NCBI GenBank assembly: GCA_030015575.1
Contig: CM057338.1
Location: 828,374,353 to 828,438,352, forward strand
Origin: Agapanthus africanus
Taxonomy: Eukaryota > Streptophyta > Magnoliopsida > Asparagales > Amaryllidaceae
DNA: 64,000 bases
Direction of reading: 5' to 3'
Position 1 is the stretch's first letter; every line of letters begins with the position of its first letter. Positions 1-11,800 of the stretch are shown in pieces. The notes below the pieces were generated by a model that had not been told where the DNA came from, did not search any database, and was given only the letters and a program-made list of their open reading frames with translations. The translations under genes and the position numbers were made by a program.

Positions 1-1722
1 CTCGGCACTCAAGTATTCACCACCTCGATCCGATCTTAAGATCTTGATACTTTTGCCGGTTTGTTTTTCTACTTCATTCTTATATTCCTGGAATTTTCCA
101 AAGGCTTCGGACTTATGTTTCATTAAGAAGACATAACCGTACCTTGAAAAGTCATCCGTAAAAGTAATGAAGTAAGAATAACCGCTTCGCGCATGTGTAG
201 ACATTGGACCGCACACGTCGCTGTGTACGAGTCCCAAGAGCTCGCTCGCTCTTACTCCGTGTCCAGTGAACGGAGTCTTTGTCATCTTTCCTTTGAGACA
301 GGATTGACAAGTGGCATACGATTGATATTCGAACGCATTCAAATATCCTTCTGTATGTAACTTCGTCAACCTTCTCTCATTGATGTGACCTAGTCTACAA
401 TGCCACAAGAAAGTCTGATTTACTTCCGGAGACTTTCTTTTGTGTGTATTCTGGACATTGAAAATCTGTGGTTGGTTTAATACGTATATACCATTGCTCA
501 ATGTACCTGACCCAATCAGAACTTGATTAAGGTGAATGTTTACAACATTGCTTACAAACGCAAATTCATAACCTTCTTTAGAAACCAAAGATACAGAAAT
601 GATATTACAAGTTGCGTTGGGTACAAAAAAGCAATTACGCAAAACCAAAACATGTCCATCTGACATTCCCAAGTGATAGTCCCCCACGGCTTTAGCATCC
701 ATGCTAGCTCCGTTCGCAACTCTGAGGGTCATGTCACCTGCTTTCAAAACACTACGGTTTCTCAACGCCTGCAAAGAATTACAGATATGAGATCCTGATC
801 CGGTTTCCAATACCCAGGAAGTAGAGTTTATTGAAAGACAGTTTTCAATAACATACACACCTGAAGCTGAAGCTGCAACCTGCTTCAATTCCTGTGTTCT
901 GGCCTTCCAGGCCCTGCAATCATTCTTCCAGTGTCCTTTCTTATGACAATAGAAGCATTTTTCCTTATCCACAAGCTTCCCCGCTTTCTTTGTTGCTTTA
1001 GCTTTTCCCTTCGTATCCACTTTACTAACACCGCCTCTTGGTTTGGCGGGGGCTTTCTTCTTCTTTCCCTTGGCTTTCGCCTTGGACCTAGAAGAAGATG
1101 ATCCTCCTACAAACAAAGTGGATGTTTCCCTACTTTTCTGTAGGGTGCCCTCTGCGCTCCTCAGCATATTGAGGAGCTTTGAAAGTTCAACTTCCTTTTC
1201 TTGTAAGTTGAAGTTCAGTATAAACTGGGCGTAAGTGGAAGGAAGGGACTGGAGAACTAAGTCCGTATAGAGCTCGCTCTCCAATGTGGTCCCTAGGTCC
1301 GCGAGCTCCTCAATGTAGCCGATCATCTTAAGCACGTGTTCTGTTACTGATGATCCGACGGCCATCCTTGCCGAAAATAACTTTTTCGACGCTTCGTATC
1401 TTGCGATACGAGATTGCTCTCCATACAGTTCTTTTGTATGAAGAAATATGGATTCCAAGTCCATATTCTCGTGCCTCCTCTGATGTTCATTGTCCATAGA
1501 GGCAAGTACGAGGCACTTGGCCTTCGCGCTATCAATCTCCCAAGTCTTTCGGATTTCCTTATCCGCGACGCTGGAAGTGGGACCAGGGACAGGGGGAGCT
1601 TTGGTGGTAAGAAGATACCCCAGCTTGTCGTAAGTGATTGCCATCTTGACATTCCTGAGCCAATCTTTGTAGTTTGGCTCTGTCAGTATGTTTTTATCTA
1701 GAAGTAACTTAAGTCCAGTCAT
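1..1722 (-). CDS. Cop-A copia gag-protease-integrase, 5' part of the polyprotein, runs off the left edge
   Basis: A single open frame of 574 codons starts at the ATG complementary to 1720-1722 and is still open at base 1. I read every codon and found no stop. It encodes a copia Gag (residues about 1-240), a basic linker, a CCHC zinc knuckle (C256, C259, H264, C269), an aspartic protease with D306-TGSGSH, the HHCC pre-integrase finger starting at H441, and the first two integrase catalytic residues (D502 in HSDVCGP and D565 in RSDRGGEY). Gag forms the virus-like particle, protease cuts the polyprotein and integrase inserts the cDNA. The start matches that of Cop-C (MTGLKLLL versus MTSLKLLL). 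Domain order and wording place it near Angela/BARE-1 copia (inference). Reverse transcriptase must lie to the left, outside the window. Confidence 0.93.
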   Translation of the reverse strand, partial: MTGLKLLLDKNILTEPNYKDWLRNVKMAITYDKLGYLLTTKAPPVPGPTSSVADKEIRKTWEIDSAKAKCLVLASMDNEHQRRHENMDLESIFLHTKELYGEQSRIARYEASKKLFSARMAVGSSVTEHVLKMIGYIEELADLGTTLESELYTDLVLQSLPSTYAQFILNFNLQEKEVELSKLLNMLRSAEGTLQKSRETSTLFVGGSSSSRSKAKAKGKKKKAPAKPRGGVSKVDTKGKAKATKKAGKLVDKEKCFYCHKKGHWKNDCRAWKARTQELKQVAASASGVYVIENCLSINSTSWVLETGSGSHICNSLQALRNRSVLKAGDMTLRVANGASMDAKAVGDYHLGMSDGHVLVLRNCFFVPNATCNIISVSLVSKEGYEFAFVSNVVNIHLNQVLIGSGTLSNGIYVLNQPQIFNVQNTHKRKSPEVNQTFLWHCRLGHINERRLTKLHTEGYLNAFEYQSYATCQSCLKGKMTKTPFTGHGVRASELLGLVHSDVCGPMSTHARSGYSYFITFTDDFSRYGYVFLMKHKSEAFGKFQEYKNEVEKQTGKSIKILRSDRGGEYLSAE

Positions 1723-1928
1723 GTCGATTGATCGCTGCAATTAGGAGAGAGAAGAAACACTCAGCTTGATGCTCTTGCAAGTTTAGAATTGTTTTTAGTT
1801 TGTCTAAACAGGATGGCTCCCACTGTTTCTCGAATCCCTCCTCAAACCAAAAAGGAAGAATTAGTCAGGATCAATCTCACCGTACAATACTTGCTTAACC
1901 GTTCAGCCAGGCCAGTGTCGGTACTTCG

Positions 1929-2019
1929 AGAGAGGTTTTCCAACGCTTTCGCGAAATTCCTTAATTAAATAACCTCTTTTCCCTGGGGGTGTAGCCCCGC
2001 TAACACCTTTCTAGACACC
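1929..2019 (-). promoter_or_regulatory. conserved leader block shared with Ath-1
   Basis: Read on the minus strand, this 91-bp block begins GGTGTCTAGAAAGGTGTTA and ends AGCGTTGGAAAACCTC. Near-copies lie in the Cop-C leader (about 21770-21860) and, unexpectedly, in the tRNA-Asp-primed element Ath-1 (42351-42440). In Ath-1 the second half matches at about 44 of 46 positions by eye. It sits about 200-300 nt upstream of gag. Its function is unknown; a packaging, dimerisation or translation signal is a guess from position and conservation. Confidence 0.7.
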
Positions 2020-2633
2020 TACTTGGTTTATAGCATTGATCGTTAAGTGAGAAATTTCCCGAGGAGTAGCATATACTCACAGTAGGATCGGGATCCAAAT
2101 ATCATCGCGTGACAAAACTGAAGGAATCCTACCAGAATCATCACACTCCAAATGGTATGCAACACTAGCAGGTTTCAGTTCTTTTGAAACTCCCGATGTG
2201 GATTTTTGCCCTATGCTCTTATGACCTTGGCGTGAGGTCAAAATGTCATAAGTCACATGTCAAGTTCTTCCCATCATTATCCAGGTTAATTTGAATCCAC
2301 CCGTACCTACCCTTGACGTAGGCCAAAATGGTAGTACGGCTGTCCCAAACCAACGCATTCTATCTATGCAACAGATAAATATCCGGCAGCTACCAATCAC
2401 TATGCCTTGGCGTGAGGTCAAAATACATAGCTTGAATACTACCGAATATTTAACTGAAATGATGGAGGGCTACGAATGGTTTTGGCAAAACCGTGAACGT
2501 AGTGAACTTGATATAATCGATGGAACGAGATAGCTTTTAAAAGGAGTGGCTCAAGCTCCGCATTTAAAAGTTAGTTTTGAAAAGAACCGAGTGGTTTTCC
2601 GAAAGTGTTCCAACGATTTTAACTTGGTTTATT

Positions 2634-2689
2634 TTCTTGCATTAGTTCTTTTAATGCGTGATATTCTTGCATTAGTTCTTTTAATGCGT
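2634..2689 (-). repeat. two 26-bp direct repeats in the Cop-A leader
   Basis: The plus-strand sequence TTCTTGCATTAGTTCTTTTA plus six more bases occurs at 2634-2659 and again at 2664-2689, a 30-bp period. This is a local duplication in the leader with no known function. Confidence 0.9.
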
Positions 2690-3574
2690 CCCATCATTTA
2701 ATCCTACCATTGCAAAAAACAACCAAAATATTACGTACGCTTATGCCATTCGCATTCGCCACGGGGCCCCGTCATTACCCATTAGGTTACTTAACTAACG
2801 ACAGAGCAGGGGCTGGGCTAGCGCGGCTGTAAAACATAAGCAACGCCTAAATAATATCATATATAGATATATTGCAATGATAGCCATTTCAGATCACAGA
2901 TGAACACATTGGATATACTAGGAAGCTGCAATTCGTACGAGCCTGTAACGAAAAGCAGATTACACGGTCGCGGTGAATAGCCAATACCCCACCCAAGACC
3001 CCTACGGGTGCGGCAAACTACCCGCCAAGTACCCGAAGCGAAGCAACCTCCCTCAACTCCGTGAGTAGGCCACTCGGCACTTCGGCATACCCGGTAGTTT
3101 GTGCACCCCCTCCATGGGTCTATCCTAGGAGCAAAAACAGTAAAAAGAAATTATACAATGACGGCTATAACCCCGACCCGGTTGTGCGGCCATACAAATA
3201 ATTATTACATCAATTTACAAATTTACATGAATTGAAAGAAAAGAAAACTCTCGTCTCACAACCCCCGGCTATTCACCCGCGACAATCCAACATATTCATA
3301 TACACATTCCAGCAACATTACAGATCACAGATTTGTATAACCCCCACTAATCGACATATAGCGATTAGCAGACGTTCAATACAAATATCACATTACAGAA
3401 AAAAACCCGTCAGCTAAAGTCTTTTAGAAGTTCGATCAAAAATACGGATTTTCAGGACCCCAAAAATAAAATTTTCGTTCTGGAAAATCTGGGCAGAAAA
3501 TATATATTCCAAAAATCCCAAAATACCCCTATGAGCAAACTGCAAAGAAGAAACCCCATGACCGAGTCAACTCG

Positions 3575-3620
3575 GCCGCGGTTCCGCGGCGGGAGCAAGC
3601 TCCCGCCGCGGAACCGCGGC
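3575..3620. repeat. perfect 22-bp GC-rich inverted repeat with 2-nt loop
   Basis: Arms 3575-3596 and 3599-3620 are exact reverse complements around an AA spacer, in otherwise AT-rich leader about 200 nt downstream of the primer binding site. In the element RNA this would be a very stable hairpin or, between two genomes, an intermolecular duplex. Shorter GC dyads with a GGAACCGCG core recur in the Cop-E leader (about 62728). Confidence 0.95.
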
Positions 3621-3815
3621 GCTTTGATCGAGTTAGGGGGTCAAATTTTTGCAGTTTCTTCAGAAAACCCTGAGTCGATTTTTGGTGTATCTCAAAAAAA
3701 ATTTCCAGCACTTTTAAAATCGACAGAAAGTTTAAAAAATCGGGTTCGTTTTGCGACTTTTCCTTTGATCGATCTTCTAGCTACTTTGCAAACATGTTAG
3801 ATAGAGTTTAACTAG

Positions 3816-3827
3816 GCTCTGATACCA
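3816..3827 (-). promoter_or_regulatory. primer binding site, initiator tRNA-Met
   Basis: The minus strand reads TGGTATCAGAGC, complementary to the 3' end of plant initiator tRNA-Met, one base inside the LTR end at 3829. This fixes the element's orientation and LTR boundary. Confidence 0.93.
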
Positions 3828-3828
3828 C

Positions 3829-5977
3829 TGTAAGTCCATGCTACCTCTCCCGGTACTTTCGGGCATGCGGAATTTGGTGAAAAACGATTTTCTTAGAGGT
3901 GGTAACATGGACTCAAAAACCGGATCTTTGTTAAACATCTAACTAACAACCTAACTACGAGTTGCTAACTACTCGGTTAGAGGGTTATACCTTTCTTTTT
4001 CTCGAACTCCTTCGTCTTCAAGCATCGATGGTCGTCCGAATCGGCTTCTCCCCGTCGTCTCCTTGCGCCGAAGATAGATCCACCTGAAAGCTTCAACCTT
4101 TGGCTCCTTCTTCGAACTTTGAAGAAACTAGTTCACTCGGTTTGCTAAACCTTATGAACTAGAGTGAGTAGAGAAGAGTTTGTATGGGATTTTATCTATG
4201 GTTCTTGGTTCTCAACTCATGAGACAAGTGAACCATAGAATCAAGAGAGGGAGAGCAAGAAGAGGAAGATGAGAGCTCAAGAACAAGAGAGAGAATGAGC
4301 ATGAAAGAATGAGAGAAGACTTTTCTCTCTTGGCTCTCGTAATCCAAAACCATCATCACAAAAATAATAATCAAGTATTGTGTAAAATTGTTCAAGTCAA
4401 AATGGCTAAATCATTTCATGCACTCATTTCTCATAAAAGAAACATGCAAGTAAAAAGTCTTTGCCATGAAATGATAACCATTGTCATCATGATGGTCAAC
4501 TAGTCCAACCTAGTCAACCGGTCAACAAAGTCAACAAGTCAACAAAGTCAACCCCTCAACAACCATGTCACCACAATACTTAATTAATATTATTGTTAAT
4601 CATATATCATATTCTCATTAGGGTTGAGCAAAAAGTCAATAGTCAACAGTCAACGGTCAACAACCCTAATGAGAATCCTCTGCCTCTGTCTCTCCGTCAA
4701 CTGTGCATACACACCCGCATCCGCGTTCCGAGGAACACGAATACATACTGGATAAATCCAATCCCAAAACGTACACTAGGATCTAGCTTAAACCAAAGCC
4801 CGCTAGTGATAACTGTCCGGACACTGTACGTGCATAAGTGCACGGATGTGACCGAACCCTGTCGCAAAACCATGCGACCTGCCGCAAAACCATGCGACCT
4901 CTACTCTTTTTCCTAAAGGCGAATAGCTTTCTGTGTGGGACTCTAAAGACTCGACACTACGCTGGCAATGGGTTTAACCACAGACCGCAAGCGGCACTAG
5001 CTGTGCGTAACGGTCCCCAGGTAGATGCCGATAAGAAGACTGACGAGGCGAAACCCATCTGAACTCCTACTGAGCCTGAATATGACATTCTCCATACAGT
5101 CCGGTCTGTTCGTCTGATACATCGCATGGCGGGCCTAGGGGGCGGTAAACGTCAGTCCCCCAATAACGGTACAAGTCGTGTCGGAGTGAAGCCCAAAACA
5201 CCCTGAGATAACACTGGAAGCCTACCAGTATATCTCGTTTGCCCTGGCCAGGGACTACTCATGTAATGGCTCTCCTAGACACAGCGCGATGTCAACCCCC
5301 AATACCGGGAGAGACGAATCCTGTCTAACCGTCACTGCCTCCAAGTGCTTCGGGACTGCACCCAACTACCACCTGTTTGCACGACTCCTTTGAGCCGTGG
5401 TAGGGTAGTAATCAAAGTACAGTGGGAACACACTCGAGGCGAAGTGACAGTGTCAAGTCAGCGGACTAAGCTATACTCATGTCACCTGGGAACTGATAAC
5501 TGACGATAGGCATAATACCAACTAGTCAGTTCCCGACGAGTCCTGTCCAGTATACTCGTAACCCAACGAGCACCCGCATACTCTCTCAAGTACGACGTAC
5601 CGACGGCTGTGGGACAGACCGTCTCCCACGCTGGGATGAGAAGCGCATGCGCTAGTCTACTCCGGAGTATCGATGCCCTGTCTCGATAGTCCTGCGACCA
5701 GGGACCTGCATAAGGATGTGCTTATAGATTACCCAGCCCCACTAGTGTGACTGCCATCACAACGCTGGTAATCAAGCAAAGATCCTAAGGGCTCCACTAA
5801 TGTGTATAGGCGATATACTAAAATAAACACGTGTGCACATTGAAGTAGAAACAAACCAAGTAGCATACTACTATTTTGAGCAAGATTGTATATACCAGGT
5901 GAATATCCCAAGCTTCCATTAAGTAATATACAAACTAGTATGATACAGTAATGGCCTCTAGGGCATATACACTAACA
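3829..5977 (-). repeat. Cop-A LTR (2149 bp)
   Basis: On the minus strand it starts TGTTAGTGTATATGCCC right after a polypurine tract and ends CTTACA one base before the tRNA-Met primer site. It is homologous along its length to the LTRs of Cop-B, Cop-C and Cop-E. One LTR therefore serves as the 3' LTR of the pol half on its right and the 5' LTR of the gag half on its left, so no second LTR lies between them. Short reading frames inside it (for example 4593-4916) look non-coding. Confidence 0.9.
4495..4660 (-). promoter_or_regulatory. cluster of ten W-box motifs in the LTR
   Basis: The core TTGACY occurs ten times on the minus strand (plus-strand GTCAA near 4495, 4512, 4521, 4530, 4538, 4547, 4634, 4641, 4648 and 4655). 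W-boxes are bound by plant WRKY factors and mediate pathogen and wound induction; several plant retrotransposon LTRs are stress-inducible. Position within U3 is inferred. Confidence 0.6.
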
Positions 5978-5991
5978 ATCTCCCACTTGCA
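5978..5991 (-). promoter_or_regulatory. polypurine tract of Cop-A
   Basis: The minus strand reads GCAAGTGGGAGAT immediately before TGTTAG of the LTR and just after the pol stop codon. This is the plus-strand DNA priming site. Confidence 0.9.
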
Positions 5992-8297
5992 CTAAGGCCA
6001 TGTACTGGCGTATCGAAGACCTATCATCTCGATCAGCCGCTCGAACTGAGTCTGGGGCAAGGCCTTGGTGAATGGATCTGCAGTGTTATCTTCTGAAGCG
6101 ACTCTCCGAACCTCGATCTCCTGGCGATCCACGATCTCCCTGATCAGGTGATACCACCTCAAGATATGTCTGGATCTCTGATGGGACCTGGGTTCCTTCG
6201 CTAAAGCTATAGCCCCGTTGTTGTCGCAATACAGAGGTATTGGATCAACAATGGACGGAACCACCTGAAGCTCTTTCAAGAACTTCCTCATCCAGACAGC
6301 TTCTTTTGCGGCATCAGATGCAGCGATGTATTCCGCTTCCATCGTCGAGTCTGCAACGGTTTCCTGTTTGGAACTCTTCCAACACACCGCCCCTCCATTG
6401 AGGGTAAAGATAAAACCCGACATGGACTTGGAATCATCCTTGTCACTCTGGAAGCTGGAGTCAGCAAAGGCCTCGATCTGGAGGTCTTTTCCGCCATACA
6501 CCAAGAACATCTCCTTAGTCCTTCTCAGGTACTTGAGAATGTTCTTTACTGCTATCCAGTGTTTCTCCCCAGGGTTTGACTGATACTGGCTTACCACACT
6601 CAGTGCATAAGCTACATCCGGTCTGGTACACAACATCGCATACATTATAGAGCCTACCGCAGAAGCGTAGGGTATAATAGACATGCGATCCCTCTCCAAA
6701 TCAGTCTTGGGAGACATCTCTTTAGAGAGGGTGATCCCGTGACAAGCCGGTAGGTTACCGCGCTTGGAATCTTCCATACTGAATCTCTTCAGTATGGTGT
6801 CGATGTACCTGGACTGTGAAAGTCCTAATATCCTGTTGGATCTATCACGATGGATTCGGATCCCCAGGATGTATGAAGCATCACCCAGGTCTTTCATGGA
6901 GAACCTGTGTGACAAGAACCCCTTGACAGATTGTAGCATAGGAATGTCTTTTCCTATTAAGAGAATGTCATCCACGTATAAAACGAGGAATACTACAGTT
7001 CTCGCTACAAATCTACTATAGATGCATGGTTCATCTGGATTTTTGATAAAGCCAAATTCCTTGACCGTCTCATCAAAACAGATGTTCCAACTCCGCGATG
7101 CCTGCTTTAGTCCATAGATGGACTTAAGCAACTTGCACACCTTTCCGCTGCTCCCACTCTGAATGAAACCCTCTGGTTGGTCCATATAGACACACTCCTC
7201 TAAATTTCCATTTAGAAAAGCGGTCTTTACGTCCATTTGCCAGATCTCATAATCGTGGAAGGCAGCAATGGCAAGAAAGATCCGAATGGATTTCAGCATA
7301 GCCACTGGAGAAAAGGTTTCGTCATAGTCCAAGCCAGGTCTTTGACGGAAACCCTTTGCAACAAGTCTAGCTTTATAGGTCTCAACCTGTCCATCTACAC
7401 CAATCTTCCTTTTGAAGATCCACTTGCATCCTACGGGTTTTACCCCGTCTGGAGCAATGTCCAACGTCCATACTTTGTTGGTGTACATGGACTCCATTTC
7501 GGTCCGCATTGCATCCAGCCATTTTACTGAGTCAACGCTCTGTACGGCCTGCTGGAAGCTAGTAGGCTCATCATAATCTATGATGCAATCCTCTCTATCC
7601 CCGTCTATGAGAAAACCGTAGTATCTCTCGGGCGGATGAGACTGCCTACTACTCCTGCGGAGCGGCGTAGGAATGTCCTGTTCTTTTGAACCCTCTGGTT
7701 CCACTAAGCTTTCAGTAATAGCTCGTGGTTCTGGAATTTCTTCCAGTTCTATTGCGCTCCCACTAATTTCCTTTTCTAAGAACTGGTGTTCTAGAAAGTG
7801 GGCATTACGAGAAACAGGGACTTTTTGTTCCTCTGCGTGGTAGAAAAGATACCCCCTGGTGTTCTTTGGGTATCCCACAAACTTGCACAGTACTGAGCGT
7901 GCCTCGAGTTTGTCCGCATGCTGCTTTTTGACAAAAGCTGGACATCCCCAGATCTTCAGATATTGAAGATAGGGTTTCTTCCCACTCCATAACTCATAAG
8001 GTGTGGTAGGCACAGTCTTAGTGGGAACTCGGTTCAAAAGGTATGCAGCCGATTCTAGAGCATACCCCCAGAATGATCGCGGTAACTCAGCGTTACTCAT
8101 CATGGACCGTACCATATCCAATAGGGTTCGGTTCCTTCTCTCCGATACACCGTTATGTTGCGGAGTGTATGGGGGAGTAAGCTGAGAGAGAATTCCGTTC
8201 TCTTTTAAATAGTCCAGGAACTCGGCACTCAAGTATTCACCATCTCGATCCGATCTTAGGATCTTGATACTTTTGCCGGTTTGTTTTTCTACTTCAT
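5992..8297 (-). CDS. Cop-A copia integrase C-terminus, reverse transcriptase and RNase H
   Basis: This frame of about 768 codons is open from the junction at 8297 to the stop at 5992. It starts within integrase ([19 protein letters not shown]), contains the catalytic glutamate (VSERRNRTLLD), then copia reverse transcriptase with the YVDD active site at 6967-6978, and RNase H (ADSSFQSDKDDSK; ADSTMEAEY near 6330-6354), ending YASTWP. Any ATG upstream of 8297 belongs to unrelated sequence, so the native start is lost. Bases 8221-8297 repeat bases 1-77 with two differences. This half therefore covers exactly what the left-edge half lacks, which suggests a tandem or permuted copia. It appears uninterrupted by stops. 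Confidence 0.93.
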
Positions 8298-8334
8298 CCA
8301 TATACAATCCACGGGCAACCACAAACAAAACAAA
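8298..8334. repeat. short dispersed flank motif at the copia break
   Basis: The copia match stops at 8297. The next bases contain ATACAATCCACGGGCAACCA, also present at about 39440, with a variant at about 29136 (ATACCATCCACGGGCTACCA). It marks unrelated dispersed sequence joined to Cop-A. Confidence 0.7.
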
Positions 8335-8894
8335 CACCCACGACACGAAGTGAAATTCTGGAGAAGGCGAAAGTTGTTATCGCGATGTGGTAGCGTAATT
8401 AACTGCAGGGGCTTACGCCTGCAGAGAAGAGCGTCCCCACAATCATAAACCCCTCAAGCGAGTGGGAATCTGACGTAGTCTGCTACATCGGCCGCATCCG
8501 TTCAAACCTTCGATACACGGTGCATAAATCAACTTAGCATCTTCGGAGAGGTGGACGGATAGCACCTATTAGCATCTGCCCCGAATCTCAGGCAAGACGT
8601 CCCTGTCTTGCGCGTCTTTCGGAGGGGAACAATGATATGGTGCATGTTTTACACAAAACAAGCTTAAACGCGTTTAGCGATTTTTAATCGCGATTAGCAT
8701 ATAATTAATCATAAAAACTTAAAATTTGCATAATTCACATAAAACACCCTCTTTTAGTAATTTCTATAATTTTCAAAAAATTTCCCCAATTTATCGGTAT
8801 TTAATTATACCGAAATATTAAAATATTCATTTAAAATAATATTAAATTATAAAAATTCCCAAAAAATAATATTTTATTTTTTTGAAATGTTACA
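8335..8894 (-). repeat. gypsy-type LTR remnant, TGTAACATTTC class
   Basis: On the minus strand a TGTAACATTTC terminus begins at 8894. The first 250 bases (to about 8640) resemble the start of the 4-kb LTRs at 15580, 47684 and 54903, including a GTGTAAAACATGCAC segment. The rest (8335-8640) does not match those LTRs in my reading; near 8340 it reads TTCGTGTCGTGGG, vaguely like their GGGTCGTGACA end. It may be a short relative or a rearranged fragment. It cuts Cop-B's gag at 8895. Confidence 0.55.
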
Positions 8895-11800
8895 ATACTG
8901 GGCTAGGTTCCTCTCTATCTTATGACTGTCATAAGTCTGAGCAAGGAACAGTAGAATATCAGGATTCCCACGCCACCCGAGCGAAGAAAGAGCATGATGA
9001 TGCATCTTCTTCGGGTGTGTTCGTTACCGAGAACTGTTTCTCAGTATACTCTACGTCCTGGGTATTGGATACCGGATCAGGATCCCACGTATGTAATTTG
9101 TTATATAAGCTAAAGAGAGGTAGAGAACTGGGAAAAGGGTGATAAGTCTCTAACAGTAGGGAATGGTGCAATTGTTGCAGCCAAAGCAGTTGGCGAATAT
9201 CACCTTATATTACCAAGTGGTAATACAATGATTCTGAACGACTGTTATTATGTACTGAAGATGATGTGCAATATTATATTAGTCTCTTTATTACATAAAG
9301 AAAGATATAATTTTGTACTAGAGGATAATAATGTTATGAACATTTTTCTAAATCAAGTGTTGATTGGGTTTGGTACGTTTTGTAGTGGTATATACGTTCT
9401 GAATCAAACAACAGTTCTAAATATACAGAACACAAACAAGAGGAAAAGTTCAGAAATGAACGAAGCCTTCTTATGGCATTGTAGACTAGGTCAGATAAAT
9501 GCGACACGACTAGCTAAGTTGCATAAAGATGGATTTTTGAATCAGTTCGAATTTACATCTTATGAAACTTATCAGTCATGACTCAAATGCAAGATGACCA
9601 AGACTCCATTTACTGGACACGGAGAAAGAGTTACTGAACTCTTAGGACTGATACATAGTGATGTATGCGGTCCTATGTCTACGCATACCAGGAATGGTTC
9701 CTCATACTTTATTACATTCACTGATGATCTCTCAAGATACGGATATGTGTTCCTGATGAAACAAAAATCTGAATCTTTTGGGAAATTCGAAGAATATAAG
9801 TGCGAAGTGGAGAACCAAACGAGTAAAAGTATTAAAATCCTTCGATCTGATCGGGAAGGAGAATACTTGAGCACGAAATTCCGTGACTATTTAAAAGAGA
9901 ATGGGATTCTCTCTCAGCTTACTCCTCCGTATACACTACAGCACAACGGAGTACCGGAGCGGTGGAATTGCACCCTATTAGATATGGTGCGCTCTATGAT
10001 GAGTACTGCTGAGTTACCTATTTTCTTTTGGGGTTATGCACTTGCTGCATACCTATTGAATCAAGTTCCATCAAAATCTGTGCCTAAAACACCATATGAG
10101 ATATGGAGTGGAAAGAGACTATATCTTAAACGAGTTAAGATATGGGGATGTCCGGCCTATGTCAAAAAGCAAAATTCAGACAAGCTCGAGGCAAGGTCAG
10201 TTCTTTGCTAGTTTGTGGGATATCCTAAAAATTCACACGGATATATCTTCTACCATTGTAAGGAACAAAAGGTGTTTGTTGCTCAACATGCCACCTTTTT
10301 AGAAAAGCAATTTCTTATAAAAGAAATTAGTGGTAATGAGGTAGAACTAGAAGAAGTTCCATCTACACAAATTATAACTGAAAATTTGGTGGAATCGGAG
10401 GATTCGATAGTCCCCAACGAACTCCAGCCACTCCGTAAATCTAGTAAGGTTCCTCATCCTTCTGCGGTTTTCTCATAGATAGTGGGAGCGAGGATTGCAT
10501 CATGGAAGATGATGACCCAACTAGTTTCGAGCAAGCCATCATAAGTGGGGACTCTGTGAAATGGCTGGATGCTATGAGATCTGAGATGGAATCCATATAC
10601 ACCAACAGAGTATTGACTTTAGAGGTTACTCTTGAAGGGGTAAAACCCACTGGGAGCAAATGGATCTTCAAGAAGAAGATCGGTGTAGATGGAAAGGTTG
10701 AGACCTTCAAAACTAGATTTGTAACAAAAGGTTTTCGTCAACAGCCAGGTGTCGACTATGATGAGACATTTTCTCCAATGGCTATGCTTAAATACATCAG
10801 GATCCTACTTACCATTGCTGCATACCATGACTATGAAATCTGGCAGATGGACGTTAAGACCGCTTTTTTAAATGTTGATTTAGAAGAGAGTGTGTATATG
10901 ACACAGTCAGAGGGCTTCATAGACAGTTGGAGCAGCGGAAAGGTGTGCAAGCTGCTTAAATCTATCTACGGATTAAAGCAGGTATCGCGGAGCTGGAACA
11001 TCTATTTTGATGAAACTATCAAAGAGTTTGAATTCATCAAAAATATAGATAAACCATGTATATATTAGAAGGTAGTGGAGAGTAAGGTTGTCTTCCTCGT
11101 ATTGTACGTGGATGACATACTCTTGATAGGAAATGATGTTCCTATACTGCACTCGGTCAAGCACTTCTTATCACAATAGTTCTCCATGAAAGATCTAGGT
11201 GATACCTCCTACATTGTAGGGATAAAGATCTAAAGAGATAGATCTAGACGGATATTGGGATTGTCCCAATTCAGGTACATAGACACCATACTAAAGAGGT
11301 TTAGTATGGAATATTTTAAGCATGGTAATTTACCCGCTAATTTAGGAATCGCTCTCTCCAAAGAGATGTCTCCTAAGACTGATTTGGAGAGCTCTCGCAT
11401 GCAACGGATACCCTATGCTTCGGCAGTCGGGTCTATCATGTATGTGATGTTATGTACCAGACCAGATGTAGCTTACTCGCTAGGTGTAGTCAGTAGGTAT
11501 CAATCAGATCCAGGGAAGAAACACTGGACAGCTGTGAAGAACATTCTTAAGTACTTGAGAAGGACTAAAGAAATGTTCTTGGTGTATGGTAACGGTGAAC
11601 TGCAGGTGGCGCTTTACCGATTCGAGCTTCCAGAGTGATAAGGACGACAGTAAGTCGGTCACGAATTTTGTCTTCACCCTCAATGAAGGGGCGGTATTTT
11701 GGAAGAGTTCCAAGCAAGATACCGTAGCAGACTCGACAATGGAGGCTGAATACATCACTGCCAACGATGCTGCCAAAGAGGCTGTCTGGATGAAGAAGTT

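Larger units (their letters stand above)
1723..3815 (-). other. Cop-A untranslated leader between primer binding site and gag
   Basis: This is about 2.1 kb of non-coding leader, long as in BARE-1-type elements. No convincing reading frame is present. It aligns by eye with the leaders of Cop-C (19915-22062) and Cop-E (62211-64000). Landmarks are a conserved block at 1929-2019, a 26-bp direct repeat at 2634-2689 and a GC-rich hairpin at 3575-3620. In BARE-1 the leader carries packaging and dimerisation signals; a similar role here is inference. Confidence 0.85.

Noticed and set aside
8298-8346. ATG-initiated N-terminus (MSWVFVLFV) on the copia pol frame
   Set aside because: The residues upstream of 8297 come from unrelated sequence at a truncation junction; similarity to copia starts only after it.
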